Shown here one piece after another: positions 26,816 through 36,719 of a stretch of DNA of 64,000 bases. The translations under genes and the position numbers were made by a program. Source of the stretch: Gemmatimonadaceae bacterium (GTDB lineage Bacteria > Gemmatimonadota > Gemmatimonadetes > Gemmatimonadales > Gemmatimonadaceae); assembly GCA_019752115.1 (NCBI GenBank), contig JAIEMN010000019.1, forward strand, positions 62,001-126,000, read 5' to 3'. Every line of letters begins with the position of its first letter. Position 1 is the first letter of the stretch. The notes beneath the pieces were generated by a model that was not told the DNA's origin, made no database searches, and saw only the letters and a program-made list of their open reading frames with translations.

Positions 26816-29800
26816 TCACGTGGGCCCAACTGTACTGACCAGCGGAAGCCTGGCAAGCGTGGAACGTGCCATCCAGCGAGGGTCCTTGATGGCGGCTTCG
26901 AGCGGAGTGGCAAGCAGCACATTCTTCCGCTGATTGGCGCTCAGCGACAGTGCCGCCCGCTCCGACTCCGCAACTTCGGCGTCCGACCACTCAGGGTAGC
27001 CGATCAGATCGTGCGCCTGCGCGAGGAGCGCGGCGACTTGCCCCCCACGCTGCATCCAGCGGTGGAAGGCTGCGTTGTAGTCTTGACCGGCGTCACGCGC
27101 ACACGCGAGGAAGCGCCCAACCTCGCGACGAAGCCTGACCGATGCGGCCTGCACCTGTCGTTCAAGCCCGGCGCGTTCTTCATCAAGGGCACGTCGCGCC
27201 ATAGCTGCAACCAGTTCGCTCGCACGACTGCGAGCTGCCGCATGAGCGGCCTGCCAGTCCTTGTCGGACACGGGCTGGCCATTCCACTGTCCCAAGAGCG
27301 CTTCGAGTCGTTCCGCACGGTCCAGCAACTCCGGGCCCTCCACGCTCGCCCATGCCGCGACTGCGACACGAAACGCGTCCTGCTCCACCACTGCAACAAC
27401 CAGCGGAAGCAGGTCCCCAGACCCCTCGCCGATAGGTTGTAGTCGGCGGAATACTGGATCGAACGGTGATAGCGGCAGTGTCTCCGTGCTCCCCGCCAGT
27501 TCACGCGCAGTCACGACTGCCCGTCGACGCCCGTTGGGCGTTTCCACCTCGCCATGCGCACGAATTCCGGAGAACGCACGGGCAAGGTCATGAATGGTTA
27601 CTCCTGGGGGAAATGCCGGCGGGGGTGGGAGTTCATTGGTAGAAAACGCAGCCGCAGCGAGGTGATCCGCTTTCGCTCGGTCGACCTCGGAGTTCAGCGC
27701 CTCCGACGAGAATGGTTCAATACCGAGCAGCATCCGTCGCGCCACAGAGAGCACAGGCTGCATGGTGCCGACGAACGTTCGGAAGAGATCGCATCGTTGC
27801 CCCAAGACCGTGTACACGCGCTCGTCCACACTGTCTTTGAGGAGAAGGTTGACGATTCGAAGCACCCCGGCCTTTTGCCCGATGCGATCGATACGGCCGA
27901 TACGCTGCTCCACTCGTGCTGGGTTCCATGGCAGGTCATAGTTGATCAGCGCGCTGGCGGACTGCAGGTTGAGCCCTTCGCTCGCGGCATCTGAGCATAG
28001 GAGCACCCGGATGTTGCCTTGCGCGAGCCGTTCCGTGATGGTGGCCTTCGATACCTGGACCCATTTTCCGTCCTCGCGCACTGTACCACCCTCCCCCGTG
28101 TAGCAGGCGAGCGCGCTACCGTAACGTGGCACCAAGGCATCTCTCAGATAACTCACTGTATCCGTGAACTCTGAGAACACCAGGCAAGGGCGACCGTCGT
28201 CGGTCGCCAAGTCGAGTGCACGCGCGAAGTGCTCGAGCTTGGAGTCACGCCCCTGCAGCGCCCGCAAGCGTTCCAGCAATCGCGTGACGTCTCGAAGCTC
28301 GGATCGAGCAACGACAGGGTCTTCGGGAAGCGACGACGGCAGGCGCATCGTCCGTTCCGCACCGATCAGTTCATCTAGGTCCTGCTGATCAGACGCTTCG
28401 ATCTCATCCACCTGGGATGCAGCCGCGCCCTTGATTACAAGCTCCAATCCATGGCGGCGACGCTCAAGGCTGCGCTCAAGCGCCATCGGCGAACTGGCGG
28501 CACGACGTCGGTAGACCGTCATGACAAAGCCCTTCCCAGGTCGCTCCGCCTCCAGCTGAGCAAACCGACGCTCTACGTACGTCTGAACGCCGTCATAGAC
28601 CTCTCGTTCTTCCACGGTCGCAAAGTCATACGAGACATCCTGAATAGCACGATCAGCGGGCGGACGGTCGATGAGCCCCATGGCGAAATACGTCCGCAGC
28701 GTGGCTCTGGTGTTCCGATGCATCCGCCGTCCGAGCGGGGCACCATCGCGCAGTGCTCTCGTGATACGGCTTCGCTCGGCCCCTGGGGCTACGAAAAGCT
28801 TGGTAGGAAGGTGCTCAGGTACGGCCGGCAGAGCGGGGAAACTACTGTCCATCCCGACGATGGCACTGACGGCGCGCCCCTTTTCCAAGGGAAGTGGGCC
28901 TTTCTCGGCCATATCCAGCGCCCCGTAGAAGTCGCGGACCACACGGAAATCGGCCATCCAGGGTGCCCCCTCACCGAGCACGCCGAGGAGATCCCATGGC
29001 TCCCACGGTTGCGTCTGCATTGGGGTGGCACTGAGCAAGAGGAGACTGCGCGCCTGCCCTCGCAGCTGCAGGCTACGCAACAGCCCAAGCAGCAGCGTGG
29101 CCGAGTTGTACTCGGTCTCCACCTGGCTCGCGCGGCGGGCCGCATGTGCTTCGTCAAGCAGCACCAGGTCCCAGCGGGGGGCCTGCATCAGCACCTCCGC
29201 GTTCTGCTCAAGGCGCGCCAGTTCTCGGCTTACGAGCAGAACCGGCTCGCGCAGCGCATCCGCAAAGCTGTCGCGCTGCTGTACGCGCCCATCCGGCCAC
29301 ACCAATGTGCTCTGTCCCTCCAGTCTCGGAACGAGCAGCCCGCCTTTCTCGCGGAGCTCGCCCTGCCACTGGCCTACAATGCCGGCGGGTACAAGGAGCA
29401 ATGCGCGCCTCACCCCGCGACCCGCCAGGAGGCGACGAAGGACCATGATCGCTTCCACGGTCTTGCCCATGCCTACTTCGTCGCAGAGCAGTCGGCCGGC
29501 AGGCCACGCCTCCGCGCTCTCTTCGACGACACGCATCTGGTGCGGCCATAGCGCCACGTCTGGCGCCGTGGCATCACAATTTCGCCCACCTTCGGGGAAC
29601 CACGGGGCTTCGATTGCAAACCGCCACCGCATTGCCGCTTCATCGCGCTGGCGCCCTGTGAGGGGCACCGGCATCTGCGGTCCAGTCGGCACCATGGCAG
29701 GTTGATCCGCTGACGGCTCCGCGTAGCGGATGAGATTCTGGCGTACGGCCTCCGGCAGCGCGATCACCGCCAATTGTGGGTCGTTGCCGTTCCACATCGT

Positions 29801-30394
29801 TTCAAACTCGAGGCGATAGTGCTCGAATCGTTCTCGGTCATCCCAGCTGCCACTCAGCTCGAGGCTCTCGAAGTTCTGTGTGAGGCCCGATGCCGATTCG
29901 TTGCTACTCCCGCTGAACACCAGAGTATCGCCCGCGGCATCGGCGACGAGACCGAATTTGGCATGGAGAATACCGCGACCTGATCGGAGCACGCCGACGC
30001 GCACCTCGAGCAGGCCGCGCTGCACGAGCAACCCCAAGAGCGCCAGACGCTCGGCTTCCAGCGCATCCCGTGGTTCTACCAGCCCCCGCGACAAGCGCTC
30101 AGCCAGCGCGTCGGCCCCGTGGGCATACAGCATCGCATCGACGTCATCCTGTGAGAGCTCTTCGTTCACGAGCAAACGCACAGGCGGCGCTGATGGAGAC
30201 GGAGTGAGCGCCAGCAGGCGGTCTACGAACGGCGCAAACCCTCTTGCGGCAGCGGCGAGTACACTGGAGGAGAAATAGGCACAGCAGCGATCGTAGCTGA
30301 CGGCTTCGCGAAGCGCCGGCTCGTAAAGCTCTGTGACGAGGCGAGGATCAGGCCCCTTGAGAAACCGGGGCCAGTCCCGTTCGCGGAGCCCCAT
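26816..30394 (-). CDS. PLD-domain plus SNF2-type helicase (defence)
   Basis: 1192 residues. The first 210 residues are a phospholipase D-like domain (SYDRCCAYFSSSVLAAAARGF; HAKFGLVADAAGDTLVFSGSSNES gives HxK, then Asn/Ser/Glu) with one clear HKD-type motif. Then comes a superfamily 2 helicase: LLCDEVGMGKTVEAIMVL (Walker A), LVLLDEAHAARR (DEAH), LLLLSATPMQT (SAT), LVFSEFTDTVSYL and QRIGRIDRIGQK (motif VI), as in SNF2/RapA-like ATPases. A long C-terminal helical region follows. Its ATG directly follows the methylase stop (TAGATG). It probably translocates on invading DNA; the PLD part may bind or cleave it. Confidence 0.88.
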   Translation of the reverse strand: MGLRERDWPRFLKGPDPRLVTELYEPALREAVSYDRCCAYFSSSVLAAAARGFAPFVDRLLALTPSPSAPPVRLLVNEELSQDDVDAMLYAHGADALAERLSRGLVEPRDALEAERLALLGLLVQRGLLEVRVGVLRSGRGILHAKFGLVADAAGDTLVFSGSSNESASGLTQNFESLELSGSWDDRERFEHYRLEFETMWNGNDPQLAVIALPEAVRQNLIRYAEPSADQPAMVPTGPQMPVPLTGRQRDEAAMRWRFAIEAPWFPEGGRNCDATAPDVALWPHQMRVVEESAEAWPAGRLLCDEVGMGKTVEAIMVLRRLLAGRGVRRALLLVPAGIVGQWQGELREKGGLLVPRLEGQSTLVWPDGRVQQRDSFADALREPVLLVSRELARLEQNAEVLMQAPRWDLVLLDEAHAARRASQVETEYNSATLLLGLLRSLQLRGQARSLLLLSATPMQTQPWEPWDLLGVLGEGAPWMADFRVVRDFYGALDMAEKGPLPLEKGRAVSAIVGMDSSFPALPAVPEHLPTKLFVAPGAERSRITRALRDGAPLGRRMHRNTRATLRTYFAMGLIDRPPADRAIQDVSYDFATVEEREVYDGVQTYVERRFAQLEAERPGKGFVMTVYRRRAASSPMALERSLERRRHGLELVIKGAAASQVDEIEASDQQDLDELIGAERTMRLPSSLPEDPVVARSELRDVTRLLERLRALQGRDSKLEHFARALDLATDDGRPCLVFSEFTDTVSYLRDALVPRYGSALACYTGEGGTVREDGKWVQVSKATITERLAQGNIRVLLCSDAASEGLNLQSASALINYDLPWNPARVEQRIGRIDRIGQKAGVLRIVNLLLKDSVDERVYTVLGQRCDLFRTFVGTMQPVLSVARRMLLGIEPFSSEALNSEVDRAKADHLAAAAFSTNELPPPPAFPPGVTIHDLARAFSGIRAHGEVETPNGRRRAVVTARELAGSTETLPLSPFDPVFRRLQPIGEGSGDLLPLVVAVVEQDAFRVAVAAWASVEGPELLDRAERLEALLGQWNGQPVSDKDWQAAHAAARSRASELVAAMARRALDEERAGLERQVQAASVRLRREVGRFLACARDAGQDYNAAFHRWMQRGGQVAALLAQAHDLIGYPEWSDAEVAESERAALSLSANQRKNVLLATPLEAAIKDPRWMARSTLARLPLVSTVGPT

Positions 30395-33370
30395 CTATTC
30401 CTCCTCCTCCTCTTCCTCCTCGTCGGTATCGTCTACTTCCGTTTCATCCTCCGCGTCGTCGGCCGTGGCCGCAAAGAGCCCCAGCTCCGACTGATCTGGA
30501 ATCTTCTCCGTCCAATCGGGGGCCGGGATTCCGAAGAGTGGGAACAGCAAGGCATGCCACGCACGGAACTCGGGAAACTTCGCGGCGGCGCTAGTCTTGC
30601 CACGTTCAATCCGCACACCGTGCGGCGCTGCCTGCACAAGCGCGGCGAGCAGCCTCGCCACCGCCGAATCCTTGTCCCAGCCTTGTTGACGGGCCAACGA
30701 GCGCGCAGCACCGATTCCTGCGGCCCCGCCGCCAGCATCTATGTATCGCATAGCTAGCGCGTGGCAACCGTCGATCGCCGTTCGGAAGGCCTGATCATTG
30801 GGGTGCACCTTTCCACCTTTTCCCGCGTCCGACGCATCGTCTGCAGCCTGGGGACGTCGCCGGTCTCGGGCCGACAGCATCGTGATGTTGTCCGCCTTTC
30901 GGCTCACGAGCCCAGCATCCGCCAGCTGCCCAACATCCATACCTACTGCGTGCCCCAACAACTTTGCTTCATTGAAGCGAAATTCCGCCGCACCCAGCAC
31001 GTCCCAGCAGAGCAATGCAAACCGTCCTTCGGGCTCGACCCCTTCGAGACCGCGGCTCGCCAATTGTTGAATGCGCCAGCTGCTCACCGCATCGGAGGCC
31101 AAATCGATGGCGCGATCGACCCCAACTTCATCGCCAGTATCGGTGAAGACCTCCGCGTAACGACTGTAGACTTCGAGAGCAGGACCAAACGAACCAACTA
31201 GCTGGTCCACCGCATTCAGCCCCTCCTTCTGCAGTCGATCCGCCGCCGCCTCTGCGCGCTGACGGATCTCCGTCTGCATAGACCGATCGAAGTAGCCCGC
31301 CCCCGCTTGCGGATCACGCTTGCGCGCCACCAGTACGACAGTGCTCTGCGCTGCGTTCTTCTTGGCTTGGTGCAGACTGTGCTCGCTCTCCGTCTTGATC
31401 GGCCATGTAGCCGTAATGGTGAACCCAGAATGGATCAGCGCGGTGAACAGCGCCTCCCAAGCCTCCTGCTTCTTGTGAGTGAACATCACCGTCAGCACAC
31501 CGTCGTCCGCTAGTACCCGATGGCACTCGCGGAACGAACCGGTCATCATTTCGCGATAGTGATTTCGTGCCTTATCTCGTGCAGCTTTCGCCGTCTCACC
31601 TTCATCGCGAAACCTGCTGACATTGACCACGGCCTCTTCGTCGTGGTCACACAGGTACCCCGCAAACCAGTCGGGATGACGGTGCCCTTGCGTTCGTTTA
31701 AGCCAGACGTAGAAGAAATCGGCCAGCTCAGAATACTGAACGTTGTCATCATAAGGCGGATCAACGACGACAGCCGAGAGTGAGCGGTCCGAAATAGACG
31801 GCAGCGAGGTAGCTGAGCCGAGAGTCGTGGTAACAGCTCTCGCCTCTGGTGCACGCGGGAGACCAGCGATTTGCTCCCATGCCTCAACCACACTTCGTAT
31901 GGCCCACTCCAGACCGGCGCCTGCACCGCAGGGAGACATCTCGGCGTAAGTAGCCTTCCATGCGAAGTCATGACGATCAAAAACGCTTCGTAGGGTTTGG
32001 GCTTTCACATTCCACGACGAAAGGCCTGCGTTCCAATTGGCGAATTTGTCGATCACGAACGCCAACAAGTGCTCAATCGCTGCTGCGCGCTCCTCGCCCT
32101 CCTTGCTGATGATTTCCGAGCGCAATGAATTGAGCTCCTCGACGAGCACACACATTGCGAGCAGTTGGCGATCTGAGAACATGTCCGCCCACCGCGGCAT
32201 TCCGTAGTTGCGCGGCCGAGGGTCACTTGACACCGATGGATATAGCTCGGTTGGGAGAATCCCACCACGTTCCCAGGATGAGCGATACTTTTTCAGTTCA
32301 GCCGAAGCTGATGCGATCGCCACCAGATCTTGCTGGACTGGTGGTTCGAAGGTGAGTCCTTGTGGCAGCTTCACTGCTACGGCATACAGGTGGCTTCGCA
32401 TTTCACCGGCTTGCGCCTTGGCTTTGATGTAATCGGCCGGGATCACATTGCCGGTGAAAAGGGATACCCCTTTCCCCTTTTTATATGTCGGGGGCGGTTG
32501 ATGCCGTAGCTGACCGCGGCCCTCCCCAATCTCTCGGACGCGCACCGTCCACGTGCCCTTGCCTTCATCGACCACCGGCTCAGCCACGACCTGCCGACCA
32601 GCTCGGGGCTTAAGGAGTGACCAATCAGGCACGAGGGGCGTGTCGTATCCGGTATCTGGACAGGGAACCGTCCGAGCGAAGAGAAACGTGTGGCGCGGGA
32701 TCTTGTCCTTGCTGGGAAAGAATTGCTCCATCCTGCTGTTGAATCGTTTACGCCACTCGGAGCCCCAGCGTCGCGCTGCCTCTGCTAGAGTTTCATCGAA
32801 CCGAAACGGATACTCTAAGGTCGCCTCAAGAACCGAACAGGCGACGGGGTTGTATTCGTTTGCAAGCGTACGAATTCCAAGGCGAGCGGCTTCGAGCGGT
32901 ATGGAGCCACCACCGGCCATCGGGTCGATCAGGGCGACGTCTCTCCCCCACAATCTCTCCATGGCCTTGTGGGCGGCTTGAATGTCCCTCTCAAGGATGG
33001 GACGTCGGAATGCACGCGCACCGTGTGGATTCGGCACCTTTTTCCCGGCCGCACGCGCCCAGTCAAGATACCGCTGAGCACTCTGGACCTGTTGTGACGT
33101 CCCCCAGAACCCCAACAATCGCTCAAATGCGTCTCTAGGAAAGTCTGCTGGCAGAAGTGAGCCAAGCACTGCGGCCCGAGCGGCTGTCAGGGGTCGCCGC
33201 GCCCACCAAACGTGGAGGCGCTTGTCAGGTGGCTGCTGGCCCGTTGCCCTCTCCCGGATGCACTCAACACCGATGGCCGACGCTGGCAGCCACTCTTCGA
33301 TGAGCAGCCGCGGCCGCCCCGCCGTGCCCGTTATCGCGCTTGTTGAGTTGTCGCTCTTCATCGCAGTCAC
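30395..33370 (-). CDS. DUF1156-type adenine-specific DNA methylase
   Basis: 991 residues. The N-terminus is the DUF1156 signature (LLIEEWLPASAIGVECIRERATGQQPP, LHVWWARRPLTAARAAVL). SAM-binding motif I follows (LIDPMAGGGSIPLEAARLG) and the catalytic motif IV DPPYDDNVQYSELADFFYVWLKR near residue 548, the DPPY of amino-methyltransferases. Such large methylases are known mostly from defence islands. The start is the GTG at 33370, overlapping the 143-residue gene (GTGA), or the ATG at 33361. The protein ends in an acidic tail with eight final Glu residues, whose GAG/GAA codons create a Shine-Dalgarno-like tract for the helicase gene. It presumably marks self DNA. Confidence 0.92.
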   Translation of the reverse strand: MTAMKSDNSTSAITGTAGRPRLLIEEWLPASAIGVECIRERATGQQPPDKRLHVWWARRPLTAARAAVLGSLLPADFPRDAFERLLGFWGTSQQVQSAQRYLDWARAAGKKVPNPHGARAFRRPILERDIQAAHKAMERLWGRDVALIDPMAGGGSIPLEAARLGIRTLANEYNPVACSVLEATLEYPFRFDETLAEAARRWGSEWRKRFNSRMEQFFPSKDKIPRHTFLFARTVPCPDTGYDTPLVPDWSLLKPRAGRQVVAEPVVDEGKGTWTVRVREIGEGRGQLRHQPPPTYKKGKGVSLFTGNVIPADYIKAKAQAGEMRSHLYAVAVKLPQGLTFEPPVQQDLVAIASASAELKKYRSSWERGGILPTELYPSVSSDPRPRNYGMPRWADMFSDRQLLAMCVLVEELNSLRSEIISKEGEERAAAIEHLLAFVIDKFANWNAGLSSWNVKAQTLRSVFDRHDFAWKATYAEMSPCGAGAGLEWAIRSVVEAWEQIAGLPRAPEARAVTTTLGSATSLPSISDRSLSAVVVDPPYDDNVQYSELADFFYVWLKRTQGHRHPDWFAGYLCDHDEEAVVNVSRFRDEGETAKAARDKARNHYREMMTGSFRECHRVLADDGVLTVMFTHKKQEAWEALFTALIHSGFTITATWPIKTESEHSLHQAKKNAAQSTVVLVARKRDPQAGAGYFDRSMQTEIRQRAEAAADRLQKEGLNAVDQLVGSFGPALEVYSRYAEVFTDTGDEVGVDRAIDLASDAVSSWRIQQLASRGLEGVEPEGRFALLCWDVLGAAEFRFNEAKLLGHAVGMDVGQLADAGLVSRKADNITMLSARDRRRPQAADDASDAGKGGKVHPNDQAFRTAIDGCHALAMRYIDAGGGAAGIGAARSLARQQGWDKDSAVARLLAALVQAAPHGVRIERGKTSAAAKFPEFRAWHALLFPLFGIPAPDWTEKIPDQSELGLFAATADDAEDETEVDDTDEEEEEEEE

Positions 33371-33798
33371 TGTGTAGCCTCAGTAAGGATTCGGAGTGCG
33401 CGGATGGCTCGGCGGCCGTCACGTCGCGTCATTGCCGCCAACCACCAAGCAGCTTCGGTGCCATCTGCCTCTTTAAGGTGGCCTGCCGACTTGGCGAGTC
33501 GGCCGCCGTTTCGCAGCCCACGAGAGACGAGCGTGTAGCACGCCACGCGTGCGCCCCAGTCAGCGTCGAGCGGGTGATAGGGCCCCGTGGCGAGACGCAC
33601 GCCGGCGGTGCCCCCGGAATTGCGGACCGCCGTGCGCAACAGCGGCATGGCAGCGCTGAAGGCCAATGGCGAAATCGCACCGATGCGTGTGAGCCGCTCT
33701 ACCCGCTTCGCAGTGAGCGTCCGTCGGTACAGGATGCCCGCGTCACCGCTGCGACGTCGCACCACGCGAAGCGCAAAGGAGGCCTCACGTACGTTCAC
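33367..33798 (-). CDS. Small protein between DUF499 and DUF1156 genes
   Basis: 143 residues from a GTG at 33798. It is Arg/Ala-rich and mostly helical (RRTLTAKRVERLTRIGAISPLAFSAA, WGARVACYTLVSRGLRNGGRLAKSAGHLKEADGTEAAWWLAAM, with basic clusters), so it may bind nucleic acid or bridge its neighbours. It overlaps the gene on each side by 4 bp (GTGA both times), a firm sign that it is a genuine component of the operon. I do not recognise the family; small helper genes at this position are usual in DUF499/DUF1156 operons. Confidence 0.7.
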   Translation of the reverse strand: MNVREASFALRVVRRRSGDAGILYRRTLTAKRVERLTRIGAISPLAFSAAMPLLRTAVRNSGGTAGVRLATGPYHPLDADWGARVACYTLVSRGLRNGGRLAKSAGHLKEADGTEAAWWLAAMTRRDGRRAIRALRILTEATQ

Positions 33799-36719
33799 GC
33801 CGCACTCCCGTTAGCCGGTCCGAAGCGACAGCGCACTGTGACCGACGAGGCACGGTCGGCCAACTGCTGCAACTGATCACCGGCCAACAACAATCCAGGC
33901 TCAAAGTCCATCGTGAGACTCGCTTCAAAGGAGGTAGCCGACGTCAGCGAATTTGCGATGGCGCTCGCCATATCGAGCGGTTTGGTGGGGTGCGTCGGCT
34001 TCACGCCATCGACCATCAGCGCCATGGTGCCGCCCCCCTTGCAGTCACCTGATACCGAGACCGTCAAACCGAGCGACGTCGCGCCAAAGGGTTGGGCAAA
34101 CTGCGTCAGAAGTTTGGCATCGGCCGTGGTGCGTGCCGTCAAGACGAGCCGTTCAAGAGGGCGCACCGCAGCAGCAGCGATGGCCGCCGCGAGGTCGGAT
34201 GTCTCCAGTGAAGCCGGGGGCTTGGGCGGCGCCGGAGGAGGCGGGGTCTTTGCATTGGAACCGTCCCCACTTGGCGGCGGTGCGTCTTCCGCAATCCAGC
34301 CACTGACCGCGGGTGCGGTCGGCAGGGCGACCAGCGTGTCGGCTGAAATCGGTACACCCGAGATGTGCTCACCCGCCACACGCCGACGTGCACCAGCGGG
34401 ACCCTGAACCACGCCTGCCGCATCGTAGGTGCGACCGTCGGCCAAACGCACAACGAGTTGGCCACCTCGGCTTCCTCGGGCCAGCGTCCGACGCGTGAAT
34501 TCCTCATCGGCGATCAGACGAAGCCCCGACGCGCTGAGAAGCCGCTCGTGGACTGCTGAGGCCGTCCACACGTCTGTTTCGCCGGACACAGGAACCGCCC
34601 CTCTGAGATACCGGGACACGAGCAGCTTGGGCTCGAGCGAGTCCGTGCCGTCGTAGATCAGTTCCTTGTCTTCGAGGTAGCGACGCAGGACATCCTGTCC
34701 ACGCGGAGCGGCGAGAATCTGATCGTCGCCGCCCTGGAACGACTCGTCGATCGCGAATGATGCACCGTCGGCCAGTACGACACGATCGAACGCGCGACGG
34801 GCCTGCACCCGAAATTGCTTCTCAATCTCCGGGCGAATGCGCTTGAGCTGTTCGCGTATCAATGCGCCCGATTCGCCAGACGCGTACTCGCGCCCCAGCT
34901 CTTCAGCAGCGATGAGTGACTGTGCCCGCGTGATTGCTGCCTTGTACGCGGCATCCGTGGGGGCTACAGCCACGATGGCGTTGATGAAGCGTCGCTTGAT
35001 CGGCGCCCCCTCATTCCGATCGTCAGCATTGGCAACGACCGATCGCGCCTGCGCTTCGGAGGAGGAGAGCACGACCTGAAACTGTGCCACGTCCGGTACG
35101 GCGTTCGCTGACTCCGGCCAATTGCGCAGCCGGAATCCAGCGCCGTGGAAGTACTGCTGCACCTCGGTCTGGACGCGCGACTCGGCGTCGGCAAGCGGCA
35201 CCCGATTGCGCCGTTCTTCGATCTGCTTTCGGACGTTCGGTTCAACCCGGAACTGATAGCCAGCACCGCCGTCCATCGGATAAGTGTGCCAGCACACGCC
35301 GATCAGGTGATCGAGCGCTTCGGTTGGTTCCTGGCCCGCCTCGTCAGGGCGAAGGACCGCCAGCGTGAGGTCATCCGGCGTCAAGCCGGCATGGCTGCTG
35401 GCTGGCAGGCTTTCCAGCATCAGCGCCGATGCCACCCGCGTGTGGACGCCGCGGCTTCCGCTGTCCAGTTCACCCGCGTGATGGAGCACGTCAGCAGACA
35501 CCGCGGCCTCGAACTGCTCCTTGTTCAGGCGCTGAAGCAAGTCGCCCTTGATTCGCGCGCTCGAGAAGTCGACATCGCCAGCGGTGATAAGGTCCACATC
35601 GTCCTTACGCTCCCAGAGATCACGGATGATGCGCGCAAACAATCGGAGCACCCCGCGCGAACGCTGGAACTCCGCCAGCGCACCGAGTCTGTCCTTCGCC
35701 GTGTCGAGCAGTCGCGGATGGAACGGGTACGACTCAGCGATTCGCTTGGCGTAGGCGTCCGTCCTCGCATCGGCCGGGACAAGGCCCGGATGCTCTTCGG
35801 CCACGCGCGCGTAGAGCGCCCGGTAGGCCTCAGCCGCTGCCGCACCGGCTGAGAGGTCGACGGACTCGAACAGTCGCCGCGCAATGACCTTGGCTGATTC
35901 GGTACCGATAGGGTCAAAGTCCGTAGTCTTGCGGCCCAGCAGCTCGTCGAGGCTGGTAGCAGCCGTCAGTACCTTACCCAGCGCCCCTGACTCCGCCGCA
36001 TACGTCATCTGTTGCCCGGGGTCTGTCACCACGACCACGGTCTGTGGGCGCCGAGCGGCGATGGACACCAGCTTGTTGACGATGTTCAGCGTGTTCTTGC
36101 GCCCCTGCTCGTCCAGACCGGACAGGTAGATCACCAGCTCATCGAGCAGGATGAGGACCGGACCCTCTGGCAGGAACGCCTCAATCGCCCCCTCGGTGGG
36201 CTGCGCCCGGACGTCGTCTGCGTCGCCCAGCTTGGCGACGGCCGCCGGCCCGCCAAACTGATAAGCCAGTTCGCCGGCCAGGCTTCGCACGGCCACCGCA
36301 CCGTGTTGAGCAAAGATGGGATGCCCCGCCTTCGCCCCGTCCACCGCAACCACGCTGACCTTCGCCGGCCGGAGCTTCGCCGGGAGCAGTTCGGTCCCGA
36401 GGCTATGGTCACCGGCATTTCGCGCGAGGTGCCATAGACTGAGCAGGGTATGTGTCTTACCGCCGCCGAACCCCGTGCTGAGACGAATGGCGATTCCGGG
36501 TTCATCCGTCCGTGTGAGGGACTGGAACACTTCGGCGACAATCTTGGTCAGGTCCCGCGCGGGGTGTGTATTGCGGAAGAAAGTCTTCGGGTCGCGGTAT
36601 ACCTCTGGGGCGCCGGGGTGCTCCGACACCACGTCACCAAAATCAGCGGCGAAGATGGCGTCCCGGAGGTCGCCAGACAGGACGTCAGCTCGGGGAGTGC
36701 AGCTCTGGAGAATACCCAC
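33795..36719 (-). CDS. DUF499-type AAA+ ATPase (defence)
   Basis: 974 residues from a GTG at 36719. The N-terminus GDLRDAIFAADFGDVV and then LSTGFGGGKTHTLLSLWHLA (P-loop near residue 83) are characteristic of DUF499/COG1483 ATPases. Walker B is PVLILLDELVIYLSG near 190, with QTVVVVTDPGQQM as a sensor strand. A Pro/Ala-rich linker (APPPSGDGSNAKTPPPPAP) separates the C-terminal 150 residues. DUF499 and DUF1156 proteins are a known co-occurring pair in defence islands. This is the first gene of the operon. The ATPase may control access of the methylase and nuclease to DNA. Confidence 0.9.
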   Translation of the reverse strand: MGILQSCTPRADVLSGDLRDAIFAADFGDVVSEHPGAPEVYRDPKTFFRNTHPARDLTKIVAEVFQSLTRTDEPGIAIRLSTGFGGGKTHTLLSLWHLARNAGDHSLGTELLPAKLRPAKVSVVAVDGAKAGHPIFAQHGAVAVRSLAGELAYQFGGPAAVAKLGDADDVRAQPTEGAIEAFLPEGPVLILLDELVIYLSGLDEQGRKNTLNIVNKLVSIAARRPQTVVVVTDPGQQMTYAAESGALGKVLTAATSLDELLGRKTTDFDPIGTESAKVIARRLFESVDLSAGAAAAEAYRALYARVAEEHPGLVPADARTDAYAKRIAESYPFHPRLLDTAKDRLGALAEFQRSRGVLRLFARIIRDLWERKDDVDLITAGDVDFSSARIKGDLLQRLNKEQFEAAVSADVLHHAGELDSGSRGVHTRVASALMLESLPASSHAGLTPDDLTLAVLRPDEAGQEPTEALDHLIGVCWHTYPMDGGAGYQFRVEPNVRKQIEERRNRVPLADAESRVQTEVQQYFHGAGFRLRNWPESANAVPDVAQFQVVLSSSEAQARSVVANADDRNEGAPIKRRFINAIVAVAPTDAAYKAAITRAQSLIAAEELGREYASGESGALIREQLKRIRPEIEKQFRVQARRAFDRVVLADGASFAIDESFQGGDDQILAAPRGQDVLRRYLEDKELIYDGTDSLEPKLLVSRYLRGAVPVSGETDVWTASAVHERLLSASGLRLIADEEFTRRTLARGSRGGQLVVRLADGRTYDAAGVVQGPAGARRRVAGEHISGVPISADTLVALPTAPAVSGWIAEDAPPPSGDGSNAKTPPPPAPPKPPASLETSDLAAAIAAAAVRPLERLVLTARTTADAKLLTQFAQPFGATSLGLTVSVSGDCKGGGTMALMVDGVKPTHPTKPLDMASAIANSLTSATSFEASLTMDFEPGLLLAGDQLQQLADRASSVTVRCRFGPANGSAA

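Noticed and set aside
25720-36719. DISARM or BREX system
   Set aside because: No DUF1998 (DrmA/DrmB) gene for DISARM and no PglZ or BrxC/BrxL-type gene for BREX; the DUF499/DUF1156 pair points to the Hma-type set instead.
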